A DNA stretch of 33,800 nucleotides from CAZQXD01 sp964597315. Its GTDB lineage: Bacteria > Pseudomonadota > Gammaproteobacteria > Competibacterales > Competibacteraceae. The notes under the pieces were generated by a model, which saw only the letters and a list, made by a program, of their open reading frames with translations, searched no databases and was not told the DNA's origin. This document shows positions 21,954 to 30,053 of the stretch, in pieces (positions within the stretch are counted from its first letter, which is position 1; each line of letters begins with the position of its first letter). The DNA is taken from assembly GCA_964597315.1 (NCBI GenBank), contig CAZQXD010000045.1, forward strand, positions 1 to 33,800. The letters run 5' to 3'. The position numbers were made by a program, and so were the translations under genes.

Positions 21954-22389
21954 CGCAGCCGCTATCGACCACCTGTACTTCGCGCCGGGCGCGGTACAGG
22001 CCGTCGTCGGTTCGCACCAGGGCGATCACCCCGGAGGACTGGCGCAGTTTCAGGCGGGTGGCCAGATAGGGCAGGGCGCCCTCCGGCAGTTCCCAATGGG
22101 CGGCCAGGGGGAAGGGATTGCCCTCCACGATCAGGCTGATGGATCGCACCCCCGGCAGACGGGCCTCCACGGTCAGGGGCACCTGGCCGCTGTTCTCGGG
22201 GATAGTCGGCACGGTGAGCGCCACCGCCGCGCTGTCCACGGCCTCCGAGGCATCCAGGGCGGCAAGGGTGTCGGCCAGGCGGGTGGCGGCGAAGGCGTCT
22301 GCGGGCCGGTCGGCCAGGGCGCCACGCCAGATCAGGGTGGCGGCGGCGGCCAGCAGGACCCGGAGCAGGGTTCGGCGATGGGGATTCAT
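21946..22389 (-). CDS. SoxY-like sulfur-carrier protein with an altered C-terminal cysteine arm
   Basis: This 147-residue exported protein has an N-terminal twin-arginine-like leader (NPHRRTLLRVLLAAAATLIWRGALA, about 2-26). The DAFAATRLADTLAAL helix follows, then an immunoglobulin-like body with VALTVPTIPENSGQVPLTVEARLPGVRSISLIVEGNPFP, typical of SoxY. SoxY carries thiosulfate-derived sulfur on a cysteine at the tip of a swinging GGCGG tail. Here the tail is shorter and reads DSGCDA, with Cys145 three residues from the end. No soxZ, soxAX or soxB gene is nearby, so it is an orphan. It may be a SoxY-related carrier serving another partner, or a pathway remnant. The reading frame is intact. The gene is divergent from lptM, and its 3' end overlaps the vsr remnant by 8 bases. 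Family assignment is good and function is inferred. Confidence 0.78.
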   Translation of the reverse strand: MNPHRRTLLRVLLAAAATLIWRGALADRPADAFAATRLADTLAALDASEAVDSAAVALTVPTIPENSGQVPLTVEARLPGVRSISLIVEGNPFPLAAHWELPEGALPYLATRLKLRQSSGVIALVRTDDGLYRARREVQVVDSGCDA

Positions 22390-22446
22390 GTCTGGAGTGT
22401 CTCCCAGGTAGATGGCCCTAGGTCATAGGTTAACCCAGCTTGGCGC

Positions 22447-22454
22447 TATATACT
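22447..22454 (+). promoter_or_regulatory. Possible -10 element for the lptM-lysA operon
   Basis: TATATACT contains TATACT (22449-22454), 5 of 6 matches to TATAAT, 31 bases before the lptM start. No good -35 box is found at standard spacing, so an activator or a different sigma factor may be needed, or the site may be fortuitous. Confidence 0.35.
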
Positions 22455-22484
22455 GCCCCTCTTGTGTCACGCGAGGACCCGTCC

Positions 22485-22742
22485 ATGCATCGTATCCCCC
22501 ACCGGCTAGGCGCCCTGTTGATCCCGGCTCTGTCGTTGGCAGCCTTGGTTGGCTGCGGCCAGACCGGCCCTTTGTACCTGCCCGAGGAACAGCCGGTCCC
22601 GCCACCCCCCACCCAGCCCCTGGAGCCGGAACCCATTAACGACGGGTTGAGTACTCCGGTCCCGGCGCCCTTGGGGGTGATCCCCCTGGAGTCGGTTCCC
22701 GAATCCGCCGAGGAACTCCCGGCGGAGCAGACACCGGAGTAG
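22485..22742 (+). CDS. lptM: LptM (YifL)-type small lipoprotein
   Basis: This 85-residue lipoprotein has a signal peptide ending in the lipobox L-V-G-C (Cys21). The conserved CGQTGPLYLPEEQ follows, the hallmark of LptM, which assists maturation of the LPS-export translocon LptDE in the outer membrane. The rest is a Pro/Glu-rich disordered tail, longer than the E. coli protein (67 residues). The ATG at 22485 was chosen because it places the positive n-region (MHRIPHR) before the hydrophobic core, and GAGGA lies nine bases upstream. It leads a lysA-dapF-xerC operon; E. coli has the same lptM-dapF-xerC order. Confidence 0.9.
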   Translation: MHRIPHRLGALLIPALSLAALVGCGQTGPLYLPEEQPVPPPPTQPLEPEPINDGLSTPVPAPLGVIPLESVPESAEELPAEQTPE

Positions 22743-22749
22743 CCGCGCC

Positions 22750-24015
22750 ATGGATCATTTCAATTACCGCGACGGCCAGCTATACGCCGAGGACGTGCCG
22801 GTGGAGACTATCGCTGCGGCCCACGGCACCCCCTGTTATGTGTATTCCCGGGCGACCCTGGAGCGCCACTGGCGGGCCTTCGACAGCGCCTTTGGAGACC
22901 ATCCCCACCGGGTCTGCTACGCGGTCAAGGCCAATGGCAACCTGGCGGTGCTTGACGTGCTGGCCCGGTTAGGCTCCGGTTTCGATATCGTCTCGGTGGG
23001 AGAGCTGGAACGGGTGCTGGCCGCCGGTGGTCGGCCGGATCATGTGGTGTTCTCTGGGGTGGCCAAGCGAGAGGACGAAATGACCAAGGCGCTGGAATGG
23101 GGCATCCACTGCTTCAACGTGGAGTCCGAGACCGAACTGGAGCGCCTGGACCGGGTGGCCGGAGGGCTGGGTCGGCGGGCGCCGGTGTCCCTGCGGGTCA
23201 ACCCGGACGTGGACCCGGGCACCCACCCCTATATCGCCACTGGCCTTAAGGAGAGCAAATTCGGCATCGATATCCGCGATGCCCCCCGGGTTTACGCCCG
23301 GGCTGCGGCCCTGCCGAATCTGGAAGTGGTGGGGGTGGACTGCCATATCGGCTCCCAGCTCACCCGTATCGCCCCTTTTGTGGACGCCCTGGAGCGGGTG
23401 CTGGCGCTGGTCCGGGAACTGGAGGCCCAAGGCATTCCCGTCCGCCATCTGGACCTAGGGGGCGGGCTGGGCATCCGCTATCACGACGAGACCCCCCCAG
23501 AGCCACACGAACACGCCCGGGCGGTGCGGGACGCCTTGCGGGGTCTGCCTTATGAAATCCTCATCGAGCCGGGCCGGGCCATCGTCGGCAACGCCGGTAT
23601 CCTGTTGACCCGGGTGGAACTGCTCAAGCCCGGCCCCCACAAGAACTTCGCGGTGGTGGACGCGGCCATGAACGACCTGCTGCGTCCGGCCCTGTATGGC
23701 GCCTGGCAGGCCATCGTCCCGGCCCGGCCCCGCCAAGAGGGTGGGCCGCTTCGTTATGACGTGGTTGGTCCCATCTGCGAGACCGGGGATTTTCTGGGCA
23801 AGGATCGAGAACTGAACCTGGAGTCGGGGGATTTGCTGGCGGTGCGCTCCGCCGGGGCCTATGGTTTCTCCATGAGCTCCAACTACAACGCCCGGCCCCG
23901 GGCCGCCGAGGTGATGGTGGACGGCGACCGCTGGCATCTGGTCAGGCGCCGGGAAACCGTGGCCGAGTTGTTGGCCAGCGAATCGACTCTGCCCGTCCCT
24001 GGAGACGCCCCATGA
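22750..24015 (+). CDS. lysA: Diaminopimelate decarboxylase
   Basis: This 421-residue PLP enzyme decarboxylates meso-diaminopimelate to lysine. The PLP lysine is Lys60 in CYAVKANGN. Other family motifs are GSGFDIVSVGELERVLAAG, FSGVAKRE, RVNPDVDPGTHPYIATGLKESKFGI, DCHIGSQL (about residue 198), LDLGGGLGIRY, EPGRAIVGNAG (about 274), DAAMNDLLRPALYGAW and GPICETGDFL (about 342). The last contributes the active-site Cys and Glu from the partner subunit. It starts 7 bases after lptM, and its stop overlaps the next ATG (ATGA), so the operon is translationally coupled. It shares the pathway with dapF, two genes on. Confidence 0.98.
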   Translation: MDHFNYRDGQLYAEDVPVETIAAAHGTPCYVYSRATLERHWRAFDSAFGDHPHRVCYAVKANGNLAVLDVLARLGSGFDIVSVGELERVLAAGGRPDHVVFSGVAKREDEMTKALEWGIHCFNVESETELERLDRVAGGLGRRAPVSLRVNPDVDPGTHPYIATGLKESKFGIDIRDAPRVYARAAALPNLEVVGVDCHIGSQLTRIAPFVDALERVLALVRELEAQGIPVRHLDLGGGLGIRYHDETPPEPHEHARAVRDALRGLPYEILIEPGRAIVGNAGILLTRVELLKPGPHKNFAVVDAAMNDLLRPALYGAWQAIVPARPRQEGGPLRYDVVGPICETGDFLGKDRELNLESGDLLAVRSAGAYGFSMSSNYNARPRAAEVMVDGDRWHLVRRRETVAELLASESTLPVPGDAP

Positions 24016-24431
24016 GCCAAGACTTCCAGAACCCTTCACCGGAGGCGATCCGGGAACTGCTGGGCCGGATCAAGACCATTGCCGTAGTGGGTCTGTCCGA
24101 CTCTCCGGCCCGGCCCAGCCACGGGGTGGCCAGGGCCTTGCAGGGCTTCGGCTACCGGATTCTGCCGGTTAATCCCAATCTGGATCGGGTATTGGGAGAG
24201 TCGGCCTATCCCGACCTGTACGCCCTGCCTGGTCCGGTGGACTTGGTGGACGTATTCCGGGCGCCCCAGCATGTGGTCGGCATCGTGGACGCCTGCATGG
24301 ATCTCAAACTGCCCGCCCTGTGGTTGCAGGACGGGGTGGTGGATCAAGCCGCCGCCACCCGGGCCAGGGCCGCTGGCTTGACGGTGGTAATGGACCGCTG
24401 CATTTACCGGGACTATACCCAGCTTCGGTGA
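24012..24431 (+). CDS. CoA-binding domain protein (YccU-like)
   Basis: This 139-residue single Rossmann-fold protein of the CoA_binding_2 family has IKTIAVVGLSDSPARPSHGVARALQGFGYRILPVNP at the start. VDLVDVFRAP, LPALWLQDGVVD and VVMDRCIYRDY follow. Homologues bind coenzyme A in vitro, but their cellular function is unknown. The conserved Asp-Arg-Cys near the C-terminus (VMDRC) is typical. The ATG overlaps the lysA stop by four bases, and dapF follows after a 40-base gap. Its placement between two lysine-pathway genes does not by itself prove a role there. Confidence 0.9.
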   Translation: MSQDFQNPSPEAIRELLGRIKTIAVVGLSDSPARPSHGVARALQGFGYRILPVNPNLDRVLGESAYPDLYALPGPVDLVDVFRAPQHVVGIVDACMDLKLPALWLQDGVVDQAAATRARAAGLTVVMDRCIYRDYTQLR

Positions 24432-24471
24432 CTGCTTTCCCCCAGGGCCATGACTGGTTACACTCCGGGCC

Positions 24472-25299
24472 ATGACATTTCATTTCACCAAGATGCAGGG
24501 TCTGGGCAACGACTTCGTGGTGTTGGATGGCGTCCGCCAATCCTTGAGCCCCACCCCGGAGCAACTACGCCGACTTGGGGACCGCCATTTCGGAGTGGGC
24601 TGCGACCAGATTCTCCTGGTGGAGCGGCCCCGCAAGCCCGGCACCGACTTTCGCTACCGAATTTTCAACGCCGACGGCGCCGAGGTGGAGCAGTGTGGCA
24701 ACGGCGCCCGCTGCTTCGCTCGCTTCGTACGGGATCGGGGGCTGATCGACGAAGACGAAATCGTGGTGGAGACCCAAGGCGGAGTGATCAGCCTGCTCAT
24801 TGAGGCTGACGGCCAAGTGACCGTGAACATGGGCCGACCGCAATTGGAGCCAGCGGGCATTCCCTTCGAGGCGCCCCAGCGGGCGGTGAGCTACCCTATT
24901 GTGGTGGACGATCTGGAACTGTCCATCGGCGCCGTGTCCATGGGCAACCCCCATGCGGTGCTGGAGGTGGGCGACGTGGCCGAGGCCCCGGTGCGGCGGC
25001 TAGGGCCGCTGCTGGAGAGCCACGCTCGGTTTCCCAAGCGGGCCAACGTGGGATTCATGGAAATCGTCGCCCGTGACCATATTCGCCTGCGGGTGTTCGA
25101 GCGGGGAGTCGGCGAGACCTTGGCCTGTGGCAGCGGCGCCTGTGCCGCTGTGGTGGTGGGCCGGGTGCGGGGCGACCTGGACGGAACCGTGCGGGTAGAC
25201 CTGCCAGGGGGGAGTCTGACTATCCACTGGCGACAGGGGGAGCCGGTGTTCATGACCGGACCCGCCGTCCGGGTTTTCGAGGGGGAGATCGAGTTGTGA
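24472..25299 (+). CDS. dapF: Diaminopimelate epimerase
   Basis: This 275-residue cofactor-independent racemase converts LL- to meso-diaminopimelate for lysine and peptidoglycan. The catalytic cysteine pair is Cys75 (in EQCGNGARC) and Cys219 (in LACGSGACAA), close to E. coli Cys73 and Cys217. FTKMQGLGNDFVVLDG, GNPHAVL, RFPKRANVGFMEIV and RVFERGVGET are also present. A GTGA overlap couples it to the next gene. It is a normal complete gene. Confidence 0.98.
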   Translation: MTFHFTKMQGLGNDFVVLDGVRQSLSPTPEQLRRLGDRHFGVGCDQILLVERPRKPGTDFRYRIFNADGAEVEQCGNGARCFARFVRDRGLIDEDEIVVETQGGVISLLIEADGQVTVNMGRPQLEPAGIPFEAPQRAVSYPIVVDDLELSIGAVSMGNPHAVLEVGDVAEAPVRRLGPLLESHARFPKRANVGFMEIVARDHIRLRVFERGVGETLACGSGACAAVVVGRVRGDLDGTVRVDLPGGSLTIHWRQGEPVFMTGPAVRVFEGEIEL

Positions 25300-26018
25300 G
25301 CAATGCTAAAGGGGCTGGTCCCCTAGAGGAAGCCGATACCGAGCGGCGGGTGGTGGAGTATCTAAACAAACATCCAGATTTCTTCGCCCGACACCTGAAC
25401 CTGCTGGAGCACCTGTGCATACCCCATCCCTGCGCCCCCGCCGTCTCCCTGATCGAGCGCCAGTTATCCCTGCTGCGGGATCAGAACACCCGGCTGCGGC
25501 GGCGGCTGCTGGACCTGATCGAGGTCGCCCGGCGTAACGACCATATCGCCGAACGCATGCAGCGTTTGGCCCTGGAGTTGATCGAAACCACCACGCTGGA
25601 TGACTTGCTGGGTACTATCAAGAGTCTGATGCGCGACGAGTTTGGCGCCGATTTCACCGCCCTGCGCTTGGTAGCGCGACCCCTGGACGAGCGGCAGGCA
25701 GCCCTGGAGGAATTCGCCGATGCGGCGCAATTGGCCTCATTCGCCGCCGTGCTGCGCGGCGACCGACCTCGTTGTGGCGGGCTGTCCGCCAATCAGTCCC
25801 AGGCCCTGTTCGATGCCGCCGCCCCTCAGGTCGCTTCGGCGGCCCTGGTGCCCTTGCGTGGCTCCGGCTGGAGCGGCCTGCTAGCGGTGGGTAGCCACGA
25901 CGAGAAACGCTTTCATCGGGGCATGGGCACCTTATTTCTCAGCCGCATGGGCGCCATGATCAGTCAGGCGCTGCAACCCCATCTCCTGGACCCGGTGAGT
26001 GGCCCGATCAATGGTTGA
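25296..26018 (+). CDS. DUF484 (GAF-like) protein
   Basis: This 240-residue cytoplasmic protein belongs to the DUF484 family found next to xerC in many proteobacteria (YigA in E. coli is a short form). The N-terminal VVEYLNKHPDFFARHLNLLEHLCIPH and SLIERQLSLLRDQNTRLRRRLLDLIEVARRND are characteristic. A predicted GAF-like domain follows (about 85-235), including ALVPLRGSGWSGLLAVGS and FHRGMGTLFLSRMG. The start is GTG at 25296, overlapping the dapF TGA. Its end overlaps the start region of xerC. The molecular role is not established. Confidence 0.92.
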   Translation: MSNAKGAGPLEEADTERRVVEYLNKHPDFFARHLNLLEHLCIPHPCAPAVSLIERQLSLLRDQNTRLRRRLLDLIEVARRNDHIAERMQRLALELIETTTLDDLLGTIKSLMRDEFGADFTALRLVARPLDERQAALEEFADAAQLASFAAVLRGDRPRCGGLSANQSQALFDAAAPQVASAALVPLRGSGWSGLLAVGSHDEKRFHRGMGTLFLSRMGAMISQALQPHLLDPVSGPING

Positions 26019-26901
26019 AGCCTTTTCCATCCAGGCTTATCTCAAGCACCTGGCCCAGGAGCGGCGTCTATCCCCCCGCACCGTGGATGCATACCGACGC
26101 GATCTGACGGCTTGGGCGGCGTTTTGCGCCGACCGGAGGCCGGGTGGCGAGGTGGGGGAGGCAGCCTTAATCCGCGCCTTCGTGGCCGAGGGGCATCGGC
26201 GGGGGCTGTCCGGGCGCAGTCTGCGGCGCCGACTTGCCGCCCTGCGGGGGTATTTCCGGTACCGGATACGGGAGAATACCTTGGATCATAACCCTGCCCA
26301 GGCGGTGCGCGCGCCCAAGGGGCCGCGCCGTCTGCCCCGGGCGCCGGATGTGGACCAGACCGCCCGGTTGCTGACGCCGACCCCAGAGGACGACCTGGAA
26401 CTGCGGGATCTGGCCATCCTGGAGCTGTTCTATTCCTCGGGGCTGCGGCTGGCCGAGTTGGTGGGCCTGCGCCTCGCTGATCTGGACCTGGCCGACGCCA
26501 GTGTCCGGGTGCTGGGCAAAGGCGCCAAAACTCGGGTGGTGCCCGTTGGCGCCCAGGCCCGGGCTGTCCTGGAACGTTGGCTGAGGGTCCGGCCCCGGTT
26601 GGCGGGCGATACCCAAGCCCTGTTCGTGGGCCGGGGAGGACGGTCTCTGTCTCATCGAGCGGTGCAACAGCGCCTGGCTCGCTGGGCGCGCAAGCATGGC
26701 GCCGAAGGCCGTTTGCACCCCCATGCCCTACGCCACGCCTTCGCTAGCCACCTGCTGGAATCCAGCGGCGACCTGCGGGCTGTTCAGGAACTACTAGGCC
26801 ACGCCGACATCGGCACCACCCAGGTCTATACTCATTTGGACTTTCAGCATCTGGCCCGGATCTACGACGCGGCTCATCCGCGGGCGCGCAAGAACCGCTG
26901 A
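26011..26901 (+). CDS. xerC: Tyrosine recombinase XerC
   Basis: This 296-residue site-specific recombinase resolves chromosome dimers at dif together with XerD. The N-terminal SAM-like DNA-binding domain (about 1-95) contains YLKHLAQERRLSPRTVDAYRRDL. The catalytic domain has Arg146 (SSGLRLAEL), a Lys in the beta-hairpin GKGAKTRVVP, and HALRHAFASHLL (His-x-x-Arg). LLGHADIGTTQVYTHLD carries the nucleophile Tyr273. These positions are two less than in E. coli XerC. The ATG at 26011 is preferred on length; a GTG at 25999 would add four residues. Either way it overlaps DUF484. It is a housekeeping XerC by neighbourhood, not a phage integrase. Confidence 0.95.
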   Translation: MVEAFSIQAYLKHLAQERRLSPRTVDAYRRDLTAWAAFCADRRPGGEVGEAALIRAFVAEGHRRGLSGRSLRRRLAALRGYFRYRIRENTLDHNPAQAVRAPKGPRRLPRAPDVDQTARLLTPTPEDDLELRDLAILELFYSSGLRLAELVGLRLADLDLADASVRVLGKGAKTRVVPVGAQARAVLERWLRVRPRLAGDTQALFVGRGGRSLSHRAVQQRLARWARKHGAEGRLHPHALRHAFASHLLESSGDLRAVQELLGHADIGTTQVYTHLDFQHLARIYDAAHPRARKNR

Positions 26902-26903
26902 TG

Positions 26904-27521
26904 CTAAGGTGTAGGGGGTGAAAACCCCAGCCAATCGTCCAGGTGGGCATGGACCGGGTCCAGATAGTCGCCGCTGGTGTCCACGGCCGAGAACAGCAGC
27001 GCCTGGGTATGGGGATAATCCCGTTCCAAGGTTCGGCTGACCCTTAACAGGGTGGCCTTGGCGGGACCACGCTTGAGTTTGTCGGTTTTGGTGAGCAACG
27101 CCAAGCAGGGCAGGCGCCGGTGCAGGCTCCAATCCAGCATTTGCCGGTCCAGGTCTGTGAGGGGATGGCGAATGTCCATGAGCAAAATCAATCCACTCAA
27201 GGACTGACGTCGGTCAAAATAGGCCGCCAGTGTCCGTCGCCAGTGCTGACGCAGGGTTTCCGGCACCTTGGCGTAGCCGTAGCCGGGCAGGTCAACCAGG
27301 TAGCGGCCTGGTTCCACCTGGAACAGATTGATTAGTTGGGTGCGGCCTGGAGTTTTGCTGATCCGGGCCAGGGATTTCTGACCGGTCAGGGCGTTCAAGG
27401 CGCTGGATTTTCCGGCGTTGGAGCGCCCAGCGAAGGCCACCTCCCGGCCCTCGTCTGGAGGGAGTTGGTCGAGACTGTGGGCGCTGCTCAGAAAATGGGT
27501 GGCACGATAACGAGGAGTCAT
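26904..27521 (-). CDS. engB: Ribosome-biogenesis GTP-binding protein EngB (YsxC/YihA)
   Basis: This 205-residue GTPase is needed for large-subunit assembly and often for cell division. It has G1 GRSNAGKSSALN (about 32-43), a G2 threonine in KTPGRTQLINLF, G3 DLPGYG, G4 TKTDKL and a G5 SAVDTSG. Length and the HFLSSAHSLDQLP start are typical. It converges on xerC with a 2-base gap and is divergent from cytochrome c4, as in pseudomonads. The C-terminal tail is short. Confidence 0.97.
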   Translation of the reverse strand: MTPRYRATHFLSSAHSLDQLPPDEGREVAFAGRSNAGKSSALNALTGQKSLARISKTPGRTQLINLFQVEPGRYLVDLPGYGYAKVPETLRQHWRRTLAAYFDRRQSLSGLILLMDIRHPLTDLDRQMLDWSLHRRLPCLALLTKTDKLKRGPAKATLLRVSRTLERDYPHTQALLFSAVDTSGDYLDPVHAHLDDWLGFSPPTP

Positions 27522-27552
27522 GGATGGTCGAACTCATGGCGACGGGAAGTCG

Positions 27553-27569
27553 TGGAATATTCCAGTATA
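27553..27569 (-). promoter_or_regulatory. Possible engB -10 box with adjoining 12-bp palindrome
   Basis: On the minus strand TATACT (plus 27564-27569) matches the -10 consensus at 5 of 6 positions. It adjoins a perfect 12-base palindrome, TGGAATATTCCA (27553-27564), at the expected transcription start about 35 bases before the engB ATG. The -35 is poor (GCCATT). The palindrome could be an operator. Confidence 0.4.
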
Positions 27570-27583
27570 TTGTTCTGGTTTTA

Positions 27584-27612
27584 TTGAATGGCTGGGTTGA
27601 AGCTGGTATATA
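27584..27612 (+). promoter_or_regulatory. Extended -10 promoter candidate for cytochrome c4-dsbA
   Basis: TTGAAT (27584-27589) is followed after exactly 17 bases by TATATA (27607-27612), preceded by TG one base upstream (extended -10). It would give a leader of about 140 bases before the cytochrome c4 start at 27761. No other open frame in that leader is convincing. Confidence 0.5.
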
Positions 27613-27760
27613 CGCTGGCTGTTTTGCCTCTCGCAAGCATTGGGGATGGTCTTCGACTTTACGGACCCAGCCGTGTCAGGTGTAAATAAAAACAAGGCTC
27701 TAGCCTCGGTGCCAGGGTCGCTTGTAACCGCTTTCGGAATGGTACAGGAGTCCTCTGCAA

Positions 27761-28372
27761 ATGAAAAAATTGTTTCTGATCGCCGCGACGTGCGTCGTTT
27801 TCGGTTCCACGCTGACCGCCCAGGCGGCTGGCGACCCGGCCGCCGGCCAGCAGAAGTCCGCCACCTGCGCCGCTTGTCATGGTAATGACGGCAACAGCGC
27901 CAATGCCGAATGGCCCAAGTTGGCCGGTCAGAGTGAAAAATATCTGACCAAGCAATTGATGGAATTCAAAAGCGGCGACCGGGTCAATGCCACCATGAAC
28001 GGCATGGTCGCCGGACTGAGTGACCAGGATATGGAAGATCTGGCCGCCTATTACAGCAAGCAGACCGTCACCCTAGGCGAGGCTGCCCCCGAACTGGTGG
28101 AACAAGGCCAGCAGCTCTATCGGGGCGGCAATATGGTCACCGGCGTGGCCGCTTGTTCGGCCTGCCATGGACCCACCGGCGCCGGCAACCCCGAGGCTCG
28201 GTTTCCGCTCCTGTCCGGGCAACATGCCCTGTATCTGGAGAATCAGCTCAAGGCTTTCCGGGCTGGGCAGCGGGCCAACGACGCCGGCCAGATGATGCGT
28301 AATATCGCCGCCAAGATGACCGACGCCGAGATCCAGGCGGTGGCCTCCTACGTCCAGGGCCTGCGACCCTGA
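27761..28372 (+). CDS. Diheme cytochrome c4
   Basis: This 203-residue periplasmic electron carrier has a cleavable signal peptide (MKKLFLIAATCVVFGSTLTAQAA, cut near residue 23). Each of its two homologous cytochrome c domains has a heme site: CAACH at 36-40 and CSACH at 132-136. The axial Met sites are the ATMNGMVAGLSDQDMEDLAAYY region and the QMMRNIAAKMTDAEIQAVASYVQGL region. Cytochromes c4 pass electrons from the bc1 complex to terminal oxidases. AGGAG lies upstream of the ATG. Placement between engB and dsbA is a conserved neighbourhood, and DsbA is in the same compartment. Confidence 0.95.
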   Translation: MKKLFLIAATCVVFGSTLTAQAAGDPAAGQQKSATCAACHGNDGNSANAEWPKLAGQSEKYLTKQLMEFKSGDRVNATMNGMVAGLSDQDMEDLAAYYSKQTVTLGEAAPELVEQGQQLYRGGNMVTGVAACSACHGPTGAGNPEARFPLLSGQHALYLENQLKAFRAGQRANDAGQMMRNIAAKMTDAEIQAVASYVQGLRP

Positions 28373-28586
28373 CGAGATATGGCGCGGGGGCGGGGGGTGG
28401 TCGCGACCGTCCCCTATCCGTTGCAACCTCGCCGACGGGAGAGGGTCTAATGCCTTCCGCTATACGCTTGTCTGGATAGTCCTCGTCTGGAGAGGCCAGG
28501 CCGCCTGACGCCGACGGCTTTCTTCCAGGCTACGGCCATGAATTCGTAGTTACTTTCCTGCAAACTCCGAAACTAGGGAATTCGTC

Positions 28587-29243
28587 ATGACCCAATCCCC
28601 GAACAAACTCCTGACCTTATTATCCGCCCTGCTCCTGGCCGTGGGCGCGTTATTGGCCCCAGCCCTGCCCGCCGCCGAGGCGTTTACCGAAGGCGTGGAT
28701 TTCCGGCGGCTATCCACCCCGGTGAGCGCCATCTCCGGCAGTTCCGAAAAAGTGGAAGTGGTGGAACTGTTTTGGTATGGCTGCCCCCACTGCAACCGTC
28801 TGGAGCCAGCCGTGGAAGAATGGGTGGAGCATAAGCCTGACAATGTGGAATTCGTGCGGCTGCCGGCGGTACTCAACCGCAGTTGGGAGCTGGGCGCCCG
28901 GGCGTTCTATATCGCCGAATCCTTGGGCATTCTCGATGAAATCCACAAGCCCCTGTTCGATGCCATTCATGTGCAGAAGCGGCCCATGCGCGGTCCCGAC
29001 GATTTGGCGGCTTTTTTCGCCGACCATGGGGTAGATCGAGCGACCTTCGACAAGACCTACAATTCCTTTGACGTGGACACTAAGCTGCGGCGCGGCAATA
29101 AAAAAGTCCAGGGCTATGGGGTACACGGCGTACCGGCCATCATCGTCAACGGCAAGTATGAAACCTCCGTGTCCATGGCCGGTTCCCATGAGCGGCTGTT
29201 CGAAGTGGTGGACTATTTGGTCGAAAAGGAAGCCGAGGGCTAG
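28587..29243 (+). CDS. dsbA: Thiol:disulfide interchange protein DsbA
   Basis: This 218-residue periplasmic oxidase introduces disulfides into exported proteins and is reoxidised by DsbB. A signal peptide (about 1-32, ending ALPAAEA) precedes a thioredoxin fold interrupted by a helical insert. The active site FWYGCPHC has Cys66 and Cys69, and the cis-proline loop is GVHGVPAIIVNGKY. FTEGVDFRRLSTPV at the mature N-terminus is typical. The 214 bases between cytochrome c4 and this gene contain a dyad (GGTCGCGACC, 28399-28408) and no gene. An endonuclease-family gene follows after 39 bases. Confidence 0.96.
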   Translation: MTQSPNKLLTLLSALLLAVGALLAPALPAAEAFTEGVDFRRLSTPVSAISGSSEKVEVVELFWYGCPHCNRLEPAVEEWVEHKPDNVEFVRLPAVLNRSWELGARAFYIAESLGILDEIHKPLFDAIHVQKRPMRGPDDLAAFFADHGVDRATFDKTYNSFDVDTKLRRGNKKVQGYGVHGVPAIIVNGKYETSVSMAGSHERLFEVVDYLVEKEAEG

Positions 29244-29282
29244 CAAGGCCGAGCGTTTTCCAGGCACATTGGATACGTAGGT

Positions 29283-30053
29283 ATGGAACTGGAAAAGCGG
29301 CGACTGCGCCTGCTCAGCTATAATATCGCCGCCGGGTTATCCACCAGAAAATACCATCACTACCTAACCCATAGCTGGAAGCAGGTGCTGCCGGTGCCCC
29401 AGAGGATGGTCAATCTGGATGGCATCTCCCGGTTGATCTCCGACTACGATGTGGTGGGACTCCAAGAGGTGGACACCGGCAGCCTGCGCAGCGGTTTTCT
29501 GGATCAGGTCAAATACCTGACCGAGCGCGCCGCCTTCCAGTACGCCTTCGATCAGTCCAACCGTCGCATCGGATTGATCTCCCAGCATAGCAACGCGGTG
29601 TTGAGCCGCTATCGCCCCACTCTAGTGGAGGATCATCGGCTGCCTGGGGTGATCCCCGGGCGGGGTCTGCTGCTGGCCCGGTTTGGGGACGGGGAGGACG
29701 CCTTGCATGTGTTTATCATGCATATGGCTTTGGGCAAGCGGGGGCGGATGCGGCAGATTGGGTTTCTGGCGGACCTGATCGGCGACCATCGCCATGTGAT
29801 CGTCATGGGGGATCTCAACTGCCGTTCGGACAGCCTGGAGATGGCCGAGCTGCTGCGTCGCACCGGGCTGTGCGAACCGGCCTCTGGGTTGTACACTTTT
29901 CCGAGCTGGCGGCCCGACCGCCAATTGGACCATATTCTGGTATCCCCCTCCATTCAGGTGGAAAAAGTCTCGGTGCTGCGCTTTGTTTATTCAGATCATC
30001 TACCACTCGCCATGCATGTACTCATGCCCATCCCGGTGAAGATGTCGGCTTGA
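29283..30053 (+). CDS. Endonuclease/exonuclease/phosphatase-family protein
   Basis: This 256-residue metal-dependent phosphoesterase of the DNase I-like superfamily has RLLSYNIAAGLS near the start (Asn), VVGLQEVDTG (catalytic Glu), HMALGKRGRMRQIGFLADLI and HVIVMGDLNCRSDS (Asp/Asn). LDHILVSPSIQV and SDHLPLAMHVL (Asp-His) close the active site. No signal peptide is apparent, so it is probably cytoplasmic. Pseudomonads have a homologue in the same place downstream of dsbA. The substrate is unknown; members act on DNA, RNA, nucleotides or phospholipid headgroups. The next 186 bases show no supportable gene. Confidence 0.92.
   Translation: MELEKRRLRLLSYNIAAGLSTRKYHHYLTHSWKQVLPVPQRMVNLDGISRLISDYDVVGLQEVDTGSLRSGFLDQVKYLTERAAFQYAFDQSNRRIGLISQHSNAVLSRYRPTLVEDHRLPGVIPGRGLLLARFGDGEDALHVFIMHMALGKRGRMRQIGFLADLIGDHRHVIVMGDLNCRSDSLEMAELLRRTGLCEPASGLYTFPSWRPDRQLDHILVSPSIQVEKVSVLRFVYSDHLPLAMHVLMPIPVKMSA

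Noticed and set aside
21647..22069. Plus-strand frames between the esterase and SoxY-like genes
   Set aside because: They run antisense to the vsr remnant and the SoxY-like gene and contain no recognisable motif.
28394..28414. G-rich dyad after cytochrome c4 as an intrinsic terminator
   Set aside because: GGTCGCGACC is self-complementary with no loop of its own, and no T tract follows.
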